In this document: positions 35,001-47,000 of the stretch, in pieces | How the letters are laid out: every line of letters begins with the position of its first letter | How positions within the stretch are numbered: position 1 is the first letter of the stretch | Source: Liolophura sinensis | Lineage: Eukaryota > Mollusca > Polyplacophora > Chitonida > Chitonidae | DNA length: 64,000 nt | Assembly: GCF_032854445.1 (NCBI RefSeq) | Contig: NC_088304.1 | Coordinates: 7,451,704 to 7,515,703 of the forward strand | Direction of reading: 5' to 3' | Made by a program: the position numbers and the translations under genes | The notes under the pieces: model-generated | What the model was told of the DNA's origin: nothing | Database searches by the model: none | The model's input: only the letters and a program-made list of their open reading frames with translations

Positions 35001-38000
35001 AAGTAAAAATTCTTCAACATCTGTGAAATAAATGAAAAAAATCAAAAAGTCACTGTGCAACACATTTTTTAAAAAATTTTTAGAGGGGGATTATTTCTAA
35101 TTTCCATTTGTTGTTCTTTGTTCAGGAAGGATGTGTCTTTCACTCAAGACTCCATTAGGAAGTGGGCAGCACTACAGCTCAGATTTCTGGTCTCTAAGCC
35201 TGCTCTGGTTGTTGACAATAACCAGTTACTCAGCATTCTCCAGTTCTTGTGTCTTCATTCCTTCTTCACTGTCAACTCATCTGCTGATCAATTGAAACAT
35301 GTACGTGAAAAGATAACCTTGAAAATATATTGTAAATATATACATGCAGCTTGTATTTGTCATGTGTTTGTCCTACAAATGAGGTTGGTCACGTACCTGG
35401 GTGTACTAGGGTTTCACCCCGACACTGTTGGTTCCTTCATACCATAAATTAGACCGCCATTATTCAAGTGAAGGTCTGTCAACAACCTGCAGATGGTCGT
35501 GGGTTTCACCTGGGCTCTTCCATGTTTCCTGCCACCATACTGCTGTTTCCTCCCACCATACTGCTGATCGTCATCGTATAAGTGAAATATTCTTGAGTAC
35601 AACGTAAAACACCAATCAAATAAATAAATATATAAATTATTCAAGTGAAAATTCAGGAATACAGTGTTGAAAACACTAATCACATAAATATGTAGATATT
35701 ACATGTACCTTGAAATTCACTCTTAAATTTGTAAGCCAAACACTTCATTGTTTCAGAAATTGATATTAAAGATGAAGTAGGTAATGATTATTAAAAATTC
35801 TATAGAAAGTCGCAACTACCACCCCCCACCCCCCAATAAAGTCAGATGAAATTGTCTTAAATATTACTATTTTTACAGATGTACCCTGAATTAATTGGTT
35901 GTTGAGAATAGAAAGAATTAATATTTAAATACTGTATTTGACTTTTAACTTTTGCCTGTAAAAAAGCTCGTTCAGAAACACTTAAAGGTCTAAAAATTTA
36001 ACTTTTGGTGTTAATACTGAATTTGTTCATAGAAGTTGAATCAGAATCTAGCAAAATGTGTCGCTTGAACAATTAATTTGTTTGGTGTTTTACTGCCTAC
36101 TCCATAGCCTATTTCACTCATGCAATGACGGCCAGTAAACTAGGTAGGGTCTGGGAGAACAGACTAGGAACAGCTATAGAGAAAGTCAGTATGAGCTCAC
36201 AGCGACAGCATTGGTGAGAGGCTCCTGGGCCATTTTGCTGTGCTGCTGAGCTTTATGTAAAATGCATTGTTTTTTCTATCAATCTTGTGCTTTCCTTTAT
36301 CTCCAGGTGAATGGCCCAGTGCCTCAGCCACTGTTAGACCCTGTTAGAATTTGTGTACAGGATTGCTTCTTTGGTGCGATCAACAACCTTAATATTCCAG
36401 GTTAGTGCATTGATTTGGTTTTGTCATCGTACTGCTGCTGTTTCTTCCCTTCCCTTCCCCTTTTTTCCTTTTCCCCTTTTTTCCCTTCCCCTTGTTTCCC
36501 TTACTTTTTCTTCCCCTTTCTTTTTCTTCCCCTTTCTTTTTCTTGCCCTCCATTCTCTTTCCCTTTCTTTCCATTTTGCCTTCTTTCCCCTTTCCTTTCT
36601 TTTTCCCCTTTCCCTTCCTCTTTCTTTTCCAATTTTCCTTCCTTTCCTATCTATTTTCCCTTCCTTTCCCCTTTTCCATTCCTTCTCTTTGCCCTGCTGT
36701 GTGGTGTTGGATCCTGGTGTTGGACAGAGAATTGGTAGGTTCAGTGACAATAAGCAATTTGAAGTTTATTGAAGACAACTTTATCTTCCACCCTAGTGCA
36801 GCGTAATGACCTAGGAGCCACAGTGGGAAGGTATGCCGGCAACCTGCGGATGGTCGTGGGTTTCACCTGGGCTCTGCCTGGTTTTCCTATAACCACAATG
36901 CTGGCTGCTATTGTATAAGTGAAATATTCTTGAACATGGCGTAAAACACCAATCAAATAAATAAATAAATAATCTTATACCAATATAGTGAGTAAGATAA
37001 TTCCTCACTGACGCCCCTGATCTGTAGTGTGCCCCTGGCACTCCAGTTTCCTCTGTCCATAAAACTGACTGCCATTGTACAAGGGAAAATTTATTGAGTG
37101 TGGCATTAACCAATAATCAGATAAATAAATAAATAAATAAATCTAACATTGAATAATTGACAGTTTCAGAGAAATCTCAGAGAAGAGACTTGAGCACCTA
37201 CCTGCAGGTTTTGTACAAATTAACGAGGTATGCTCAATCTCTGCTGGCTGCAGACGCTGTCTCGACGGTTAAGGAACTTCCTGAACAGGTATGTTATGTT
37301 GGGTGATTCCAGGAGTCTCTTTTACTGTGAGCCTAATATTGTCATCTCCATGGTAACAACCCTGAAGGTTGATTGTGTTTATCAGTATGACAGGATTGAC
37401 TGTGCTATTGAATCATATGACACACACAGAGTGTTCTGTCCCAGCCAGGGTGAATTAAGGTGATATTTATTGAGAGCGGCGTCAACCAATAATTGAGTAA
37501 ATAAAGAAATAAATCTAACAATGAATAATTGACCGTTTTGACTGTGCTATTGAATTATGCAACACCCGAGAGTGTTCTGTCCCAGCTAGGGTGAATGAAG
37601 CTGATATTTGAAAAATTTTGTTCATCCAAGGATAGTCTCAAACCAACATCAGAGCGCGCTCCATTTGAAAACATCATGCAGTTACCCTGCCCTTACCCAA
37701 TAATGACGAGGCTGTCAGTACAGCCGTTTGCTTTGTGAATCACCAAGGAATCTCGGGCCCACAGTCTAGGAAATAACCAGTCGACGTTGTGCTTTTGGTA
37801 AATCGACAGATAAAAAGATAAGGAATATGTCAGCAAACTGAAGTTCGTGAAGATGTATTTAATATAATATTTTTATATTATATTTAATATTTTTAAATGG
37901 AGATGCTCTCTGACATTAGTTTTGGGCCAACATGGTCAAACGAAATTTGCACAATATATGTTCTCTCAAGATACAGTTTTCAGAGACTGTATATTTATAA

Positions 38001-41000
38001 GATATTGTAAAATTGTATATTTCTGAATTAGGTTGTTGAGGAACTGGAGATGGCACTGGACACAGTACAGAAGATACAAGCAAAGGTGCAACCCTACTCT
38101 TGTCATGTGTTCTATCAAATTTCGTTAATTTTTTGGGTTTCTTATCCCTTTAACTCTATCTTATGTTTTTAATATGAAGGCAAAACTGCGGAATCAGCAT
38201 AAACCCACACAGTAATCATTCAGTCATTCAATAAGTCAAATGAGTTTTTCAAATTTTCATTTGCAGAGGTTTTCAGCTTTTTTCTAGTACTTTGATGACT
38301 ATTAAATGAATTTACGTATAATTGCAAAGACTGTACTGTATTGTATTGGATTTATTCCCCATAGGTATAATTAGAAAACATGTACTGAAATGAATTATGT
38401 ATATCTGCAATCTCACTTAAGATAAGACATATATAAAAAGCACTTTCCTACTGCCTTCTGAACGACTTTATGAGCAGAAGCACTAATAGCTATGTTGAAA
38501 TTCCACAGAAAACATCTAGCACCCCTGACAGCCAGGCCTTCCAGATGCTGTATCTCCATCTCAGTCTCCAGCTGCTGGCAGAACCCAAAGATGCCTTGGA
38601 AATCTTAAAGGTAACCCTCTCCCCACAGAGGATGTTTGTGAAGTTAATGTTTATTGTAAGAAAGTTTTGCATCTTCTCAGAGATTTTGACAAAATTAAAA
38701 AAGTTTATTCTTTCCCTGATGATATGAATTGCACCAGTACTGCTTTCCTGGACAAATTTATTTATTTATTTATTTATTTGATTGGTGTTTTACGCCATGT
38801 TCAAGAATATTTCACTTATACAACAGCAGCCAGCATTGTGGTTATAGGAAACCAGGCAGAGCCCAGGTGAAACCCACGACCATCCGCAGGCTGCTGGCAG
38901 ACCTTCCCACGTACAAGTGCAGAGGAATCCAGCATGAGCTGAACTTGTAGCAACCACATTGGTGAGAGGCTCCTGTGTCATTGCGCTGCGCTGGAGTGCT
39001 AACCCCCTTCTCCATGGAGGCCCCTTTCCGTACAAAATAAAGTTCATTTAATTAAATGTATTTCTGTTGAGTTTTCAACATGTTTAGGAACAAATTACAA
39101 TGTCATGATGAATTATTTTAATGTGTAACAATTATGTTATCATTTGCTATTTTCTATGTTTTGCTGACAGGATCTTCACATTTGTTTTGAAAAATCTCAG
39201 AAAAAGGTCAAGAAATCCAGCAAAAATAAGGAAGGTATGAAATAAATCAACCATACCCAAACAAAATATCACTTAAAAATTATTCTGTGATCCTCACAAG
39301 GCTGCTCAATGTTGTTCGTTCTCACTTCTGTGAATGTGAATTCATCTCAAGATGTGAATCTGTGGTACAATATGAATCTGTGGTACGATGTGAATCTGCA
39401 GCAAGATGCGAATTTGCCGTAAGATGTAAATTTGCCTCAAGATGCAAATCTGTGGTAAGATGCGAATCTGCCGTAAGATGTGAATCTGCAGTATGCTGTG
39501 AGTCTGCATTAAGATGTGAGTCTGCAATAAGATGTGCCTCTACAGTAAGATGTGAATCTCTAGTAAGATGTGAATCTACAGTAAGATGTGAATCTCTAGT
39601 GAAATGTGAATCTGCAGTAAGATAGCAGATTGTATAACCTGTGAATCTGTTAGACCTAGTTAGTGTCAAAGCTGAAAAACTCTTCACCATGTTTACCATT
39701 CATGTGTTGTATTATAGGGGATGACCTAGCGTGGATTGAGGTGCTCACAGAGTTACTCATCAGCATGATGTCACAGGAGTCCCGACTCACGAGGAGCGTA
39801 TCCAGAATTGTGTTTCGTCTTCTATCCCAACATGTCACCAAAAATGCCCTTGATCTTATCATTAATGTGAGTAGGCCTATGCCATAAGTCTAAATTCTGA
39901 AGGCTTGTAGGTGAGAAGGTCTGCAAGCAACCTGCGGATGGTCGTGGGTTTCCCCCGGGCTCTACCCGGTTTCCTCCCATCATAATGCTGGCCACCGTTG
40001 TATAAGTGAAATATTCTTGAGTACGGCGTAAAACATCAATCCAATAAATAAATTCTGGAGGTGGAGGAGCCATGTTTTTTCCCAACTCCAGATTTGTTGC
40101 ATACAGAATTTAAGCTGAACTTGAGCATTTTTAAAATGATACATTTTCCTGATTCTGATTGATTCATCCATCTTATAAGTCAGCTAAAGGATTTTGTTTT
40201 TATTAATTTTGATTAATTTTTATCATTAAGTATCATTTTAAGGCCTTTATATGCTTCTGCAAAGGCATTATTATGTGGTAAACTTTACCTGAAATACTGT
40301 GAATAGAGAAGGAAGATATTACAAAGGTGTTCCATGGAAGATTTTTTCCTACGGTTGTACCTATAATATTAACCCTTACACTTCTGTTTGTCCTGCACTG
40401 TAAGCTTGGTGCCAGGTGTTCAGAATTGTAATTAAGTTAATCCAAGCTTAAATCTTACTACCAGTGTTATCTGAATATAAACATAAATACAGGGCTCAAG
40501 TCATTATACTCTTGTCAACACATGGCACCTGGAGATGACTTCTGACCTTTGACATCTGATCTTTGATATCTGACCTTTGACCTCTGACAGGTGCTCCATA
40601 CCACAGATGATGAGGGTGAGGAAGGACCAATCACATTTGAGGATGAAGGTAAAAATGAATATTGTTATAAAGCTCCAGTTTTCATCAAAGGAGACAAAAA
40701 TTCTTCTTGAAGTATGTTATGAAATTGATATGATTTCAAATTCAGGACGACATGCAGTTGTGAAACATCATCTGCCAATCAAATAAATAAATAAATCACA
40801 GTGACTGCATAGTTACAATGTACTGTAAAGTAAAGTATAGTGGGAAAGGGACATAATTACTTATATGTGTTTTGTTAGCACTGTGTAGCCTGGAGTTTTG
40901 GAGGTACTTTATGAGAAACTGAAATTATGGAATTTCAGCTGACTGTCCGCTTTTTTTTTTTTTCATATTTTTTATGAATCTGATTACTGCCATGTACATA

Positions 41001-44000
41001 TAAAATGAAACAATTGCTAAATGAGGTACAAAGAAGTCGTCAAAATTTTAGATGCTGATAGCAATGAAGAAGATGATGACAAACAGGATGACACAACTGT
41101 AAATGGTAACCATGACAAGAATGGTAATCATGACAATCATGGTGATGATGATGTCAGCGAAGATGATGATGATGTTGACATGGGTGATGACAGTGGTGAA
41201 GATGTTGATGTTGATCATTTGAGACAGACGGTCAAGGCAGCGCTAGGCCCAGCAGCTGCTGAGTCGGACAAAGATGAGGAAGTAAGTGCCATTCAGAGTT
41301 GCATTTGCACACCAGGGACAGATTCCACAAGACTATTGTTGACTTGTTTCAGAAGCTGAAATATGATTTAATTGCTTATTTTTAGACCATATGAGTAAAA
41401 CAGTTTACAAGTCAACCGCTTCTCTGGACAGTTGGTTAGAGTGTCTGGCTTAGAGTAGGAATCAAACCTGGGTCAGGTGAAACCAAAGGCTTAAACTGCC
41501 TCACTTGGCGCTCAGCACTGAGAGGTCAGAGCAAGAAAACTGGACTTGTTGACCTGGTGTCGGTGTCATGTCTGGTGTCTTTTGATACTTCAGTGTCAGC
41601 TGCACTTTAGAGGTATGGACTCGCCCAGCTACAAGAAGATACAGCATACATCTATGTACATGTAATGACCATTTTCGGGGCTGCACAAAAAATATAATTT
41701 TATCAGTCTACCCAAATTAATGTCTTCAGAATATGCTGAAATAAACACCTTGCAAACATGCAAAAGGGTTGAAGAATTACAGTACAGCAATAAAATATCC
41801 CACAGGAATTTTAAAGACATAATGTTTCATCCTTGTAATGTTACACAGTGGCAGTTCATGTAAAGAAAAATCATGCACATTGAGACAGTTGAAATCACAG
41901 CCATAGTTTTATCCAATCAACTACAAGCCGAGGTAGCTTCTGTTTCTGCTTATGTCACTCGAACAATGAGTATGGCGTAAAACACCAATGAAACAAACAA
42001 ATAAATTTACGAATTTTGGGTATGAGTGAGGCGACATATACTTTCCGGTTGCTTTGAGCTGTTACATTCTCATCTCGTAAGAATTCCTTAGTAAAACTTA
42101 CCTGTCAACTCAGAAAAAAAAATCTGTGACCGCTTAGGTCTGTTTTCACCCGTGTTTCTAAATACCTCCGGTTATATTATTAGGTGTAATGCCTTTATCT
42201 AAGCACTCTGCTTTGAAAATTCTTTCATAATTTCAGTGGAATAAGTAAATCATCGTGTCATAATGCTGGTTGTCATCGTATAAGTGAAATATTCTCTTGG
42301 CGTAAAACACCAATCAATCAAATAACTAATGAAATAATATCTGTAAAGCTTCAAATGTTCCAACCACTAAAACACATTTTTCAGTGGAATGTATGATACA
42401 GTTATTGTGAAAATGGATCTATAAATGACTCGGTTGTGTCATTAAAGATGCAAGCGTCATAAAACTGTGCACATTATTTCTCTACACACTGTTACTCTCT
42501 CAGAATGTTTCAAAATATTGGTTGCAGATGAAGGTTAAAACGTTGAAGAATTAGGGTAGATACATAAGCCGTAGTTTGTTCATGGTTGTACATGTAGTCT
42601 TGTAAATTGGACTAACCTCTTCATCATTGTTCTTCTCTCAGAGTGATGAGGAGATGGGAGATGAAGAGATGTTCAGGATTGATGATACTCTGTCTGAAGC
42701 ATTCAAAAGTATGCAACGAGGCAAAACAAAGGAGATGAAAAAACGCAAACAACAGTTGCTGAAATTCAAGTTACGGTAAGTCTTAAAACTCTTGTGGACA
42801 GTGTGATAAATCTGGGGAAAAGTAACAAATACTGATAAGAGTATTCAGCCACAGAAATATCTACTATATCTACCCTGAATGACCTCAATTTTCACCCGCA
42901 AAAGAGCATTTCTAAAGGCAAATAAATGCCATAAAATATCATTTTTGGCGCTGAAACATACATTTTTCCAGCAGAATTTCATAATTCCTTCCAATCCAGC
43001 CTTAAAGTAGTTTTCCAGAATCATCAGAATATAGTAAACTGAGTAAAAAGTTAGTCATGGGCGAAATTTTAGGTTATTTAGGGTACCTGTAAAGTTTTGT
43101 CAGAGACTTGGGTGGATTTTCAGATAATCAGACAACATATCCCCCACTTGATAAGATCACACTTTTGACAATGATGCATTCTCAACAAATTTCACTACCT
43201 TTACATATGTATATTGCATTTTCGACCTCTAGCGCTTATTTTCAGTGGAGTTTATGCATATAATTATTATAAAATTGACACTAAAGACTGATTTGTTTGT
43301 GTCAAGCTTCATAAAACTGTGCAAATTATTTCTCTACACCCTGTAGTTATCTCAAAATGTTTCAAAAGATTGGTCACAATGTTGGTTGACAAGGTTGGAG
43401 AATTATAAGGGCTGCATGTGAAAATCCATATGGTGCTAAAACTGAGCAAACTAAACGGGATGATACATAAGGCAGCTTTTTACAAAAAATTGTATCAAAA
43501 TTTCCCTTTAAATTCATAATATTAAGAGTACTAGTGGCTTTGGTAAGTGTTAAGAGAAAGCGTAAAGATATTAGATTGCTGATTGTGATTTCAGAACTGT
43601 GGATCTTGTGGAGACATTTGTGAAAAGTCAACCTCCAGCTGGGCTGCTTGTGGTAAGATGGTCAAAATTAGTTGTAAAATGAGACTTATTGTATAACAAA
43701 ACTTGAAAGTGAGAGAGAAAGAAAATCATGAGTTATGATTTATGGGGAAATTAACTCTTCAGCTACATGTCCACTTGTTAGTCTGTTAGTCCTGTGCTTA
43801 TCACCCATGATTTGTCCTTCACACTTACACGGGAGTGGTAGATCCAGGATCAGTCCTCGTTTGAGTCACACCTAAGACCTTAAAAGAGGAAGTTGTAACT
43901 TCCTTGCTTGGCGTTCAGCATGAAGGGGATAGTACAACGACTGGTAGACCCATATCAGTATAATGGCTCGGGCGGGGCCGCTTACTTGCCTTCGGTAAGT

Positions 44001-47000
44001 CATCTCAGTGAAGCAGCCCTAGATAAAAAGAGTGGTGGAAATCCGTCCTACAAGGAGGCACATTGCATGCACTCTAAAGAGTCCTTCATCGTCATATGAC
44101 TGAAAAATTGTTAAGCAAGCACTCACTTACTCACTTACACGAGACTAGATCCTTTGCTCTGATCAGTAAGTGACATGTGTACTCTTTATGTGTTTGTCAG
44201 CACCTGGTAGGTCCTATGTTAGACCTGATGGAGTCTGGGTACAGGCACAAGGAAGAGTCATCCTTGGGGAAGAGGGCTGCTACAGTTCTACACCACATCC
44301 TCAAGTTACGGAAGGTGAGGCCACACTTGGGGGGCAATGCCTGAGCCGATACCTAGTGGGTGGAATGTCATCAGACTTCAATCCAGATGTTCCAGAGAAA
44401 GTGTCGTGAAAATTCCTCCAGGACAAAAGCCATATTTTTTTTTATTCTATTATCATGCCAGTGCCAAACAATGACTTGAGGGCCTTTCACAGATGCGATC
44501 AATGTGAGGTTAAATACAGCTCATGCTGGCTTAATCTCCGGTTGTACGTGGGAAGGTCTGTTGATCGTTGTGGGTCTCCCCCAGGCTCTGCTCGGTTCCC
44601 TCTCACCATAATGTTGTTTGCTGTAGTATAAGAGACATATTGTTGAGTATGACAAAAAGCACCAGGCACATATAAAATAAATGAGTATAAAACTCATGAT
44701 CTGTCAGCAACCTGTGGATGGTTGTGGGTTCCCTTCTGACTCTGCCCCTTTTTTCTCCGCTGACCATCATCATATAAGTGAAACATTCTTGAGCACAGCG
44801 TTAAACACCAATCAAATAAATAAATGAATATAAACCCTACTCACGTCGCATACATGTACGAGGAGAAAAAAAACACCTGTGTACAAACGTGGGTGTGATT
44901 AAGATGGGTTTTTATTTTTCACTTGTACATGTAGCATCATTTGGGAATTTCTGTTTGCTCTTTGGTAGGTTAATTTTACACTTACATAAATAATTTTAAA
45001 ACTGATCAATTTAAGTGAGAGTTGCTCCGATAGTAGACTAGCCTCTGGGCTGGAGGCTGTAGATAAGACTGTGTAGAGATTCATGTTGACCTTAAAAATG
45101 AAGTACACATCACAGGAAATAGACTGCCCAGTGAAATAGTCCCGTTTTTGTGTATGGAGGCCTGTTTAGAGACATCACAGGACATGTGGATTGTTTGCCA
45201 TTATTTGTGTTGTGATTACAAAATTTTTACATTTTAAATAAATGTGATGCCGTGGAATCGAGATGATTTCCCGTAAGATAAACTGTTTAAAGCAAAACTG
45301 TTGTCCATGGTAGACTCCAGTATTTTATTTTGAAGTAAATATCAATAATTCGTTGCACAATTTTGTTTCAAGAGACACACAGACCCAGATGTGGACAAAG
45401 AGGAAGTTCTGGAGAAAATGGACGAACTCATTCAGTATTCCACAAAAGGTCAGCAAAGATCCAGCCCCCAGTTTCACAAAGCAGAGTACAACATTTTTCT
45501 TATCGTATGTTTGTCCTGCGATATTTTATACGTCACAATTACCGTACCATTGTCGCATACGTGCGATCATCTTACATGTAGGACATCTTTGTGAAACCGC
45601 ACCCTAGAGTGCAACTTTTAACACAACCTGACAGCAATATAAATCAACTTTCACAGTCTGTACAAAAATGAATGATTTTTTTGAAAGACATAGTATTTGG
45701 TCTTTTTTTCTATTTTTCAGTCTCAAGTCTTCATATGGTGAAGGAAGTATCGTTGGCATTTAATTTTCTGGTAAGATATACAGTGGTAAATCACTTTATT
45801 TAGACTTTGATGGCCAAGGTATGATAACACTGAAAATGGCACACAGTAATGAAACAGCTACATATGTGGTTTATCTTTACACCATATGTTCTGAAAAAAA
45901 AAAAAAAAGAATTGTAAGGCGTTCGTTAAAAATAGTAAAAGTTGGCATTTTCCCGTAATTTGGGTTCAACATTCTATAATATGAACACTCTACTTAGCCA
46001 AGGGGGCCTCCGTGGCTCAGTTGGTTAGCGCGCTAATGCAGCGTAATGACCCAGGAGTCTCTCACCAATGCGGTCGCTGTGAGTTCAAGTCCAGCTCATG
46101 CTGGCTTCCTCTCCGGTGGTACGTGGGAAGGTCTGTCAGCAACCTGCGGATGGTCGTGGGTTACCCCCGGGCTCTGCCCGGTTTCCACCCACCATAATGC
46201 TGGCCGCCGTCGTATAAGTGAAATATTCTTCAGTACGGCGTAAAACACCAATCAAATAAATAAATCTACTTAGCCACACCTTATTAAACAGATGCAGAAC
46301 ATGTAGTAATGGTCGTGAAAAAGATCACATTTGAATGAGATGCTGCTTGTTCCCTCATCCATACAGTGATTGAGAAATTCTTGCGCACGTCGTTAAACAC
46401 CTGTCGGGTAATGGAGATAAATACTAGATGATGTATTTCAGATGCGTGTTATATTGAACTGTGAGGTAGAGGCAGATGTACGTGTATCCCCTGTCAAGAC
46501 AAGATCCAGAGCCACCTCCAAGAACACGACGGAAGAGAAAACCATACGCCTACAGGTAGGATTTCAATAAAGTAAATCAATCTGTCAAACCCGTACATTT
46601 GTTGTATGATTTCAGCTTTTGCATTCTTCTTCTTATTTAAAAAAATAATGCCTTGAGTAGCCCATTGAGTTTTTATCCCTCTCAGAAACTTTCCTAATGC
46701 TATATTTGCATGGAGACTTGCATAGTTTTGTGTGTACTCTCTTAATTACCACTCTTGCTGATAAAAATTGACATTGCAATCTTGCCTTAGATTTTATTAC
46801 TGTAACTCTTCAACCATTCCGTATATCTGCAATGTGTTCATTCAAGCATATTAATATATCATTCTTCCTTGTAGACTGATAAAGTTATACTTTTTGTGAA
46901 GCCCTGAAATCGACCAACGCAACCAGTGTAGTTTTGACTCCACAAAATGTGCATAAATAGCCATAAAAGTTGCTTTTTCATATGCAAAATGGATGAGGAA

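Noticed and set aside
36353-36806. Pro/Phe/Ser-rich and Lys/Glu/Arg-rich frames on opposite strands
   Set aside because: They come from the polypyrimidine tract, which is open in all frames of both strands.
38755-39047. Frames with the recurring peptide [17 protein letters not shown]
   Set aside because: The same peptide appears wherever the SINE tail is read in one frame; it is repeat sequence, not a gene.
39287-39699. Cys/Glu/Ser-rich frames of more than 110 codons on both strands
   Set aside because: They result from the 18-bp array between two well-supported MYBBP1A exons.
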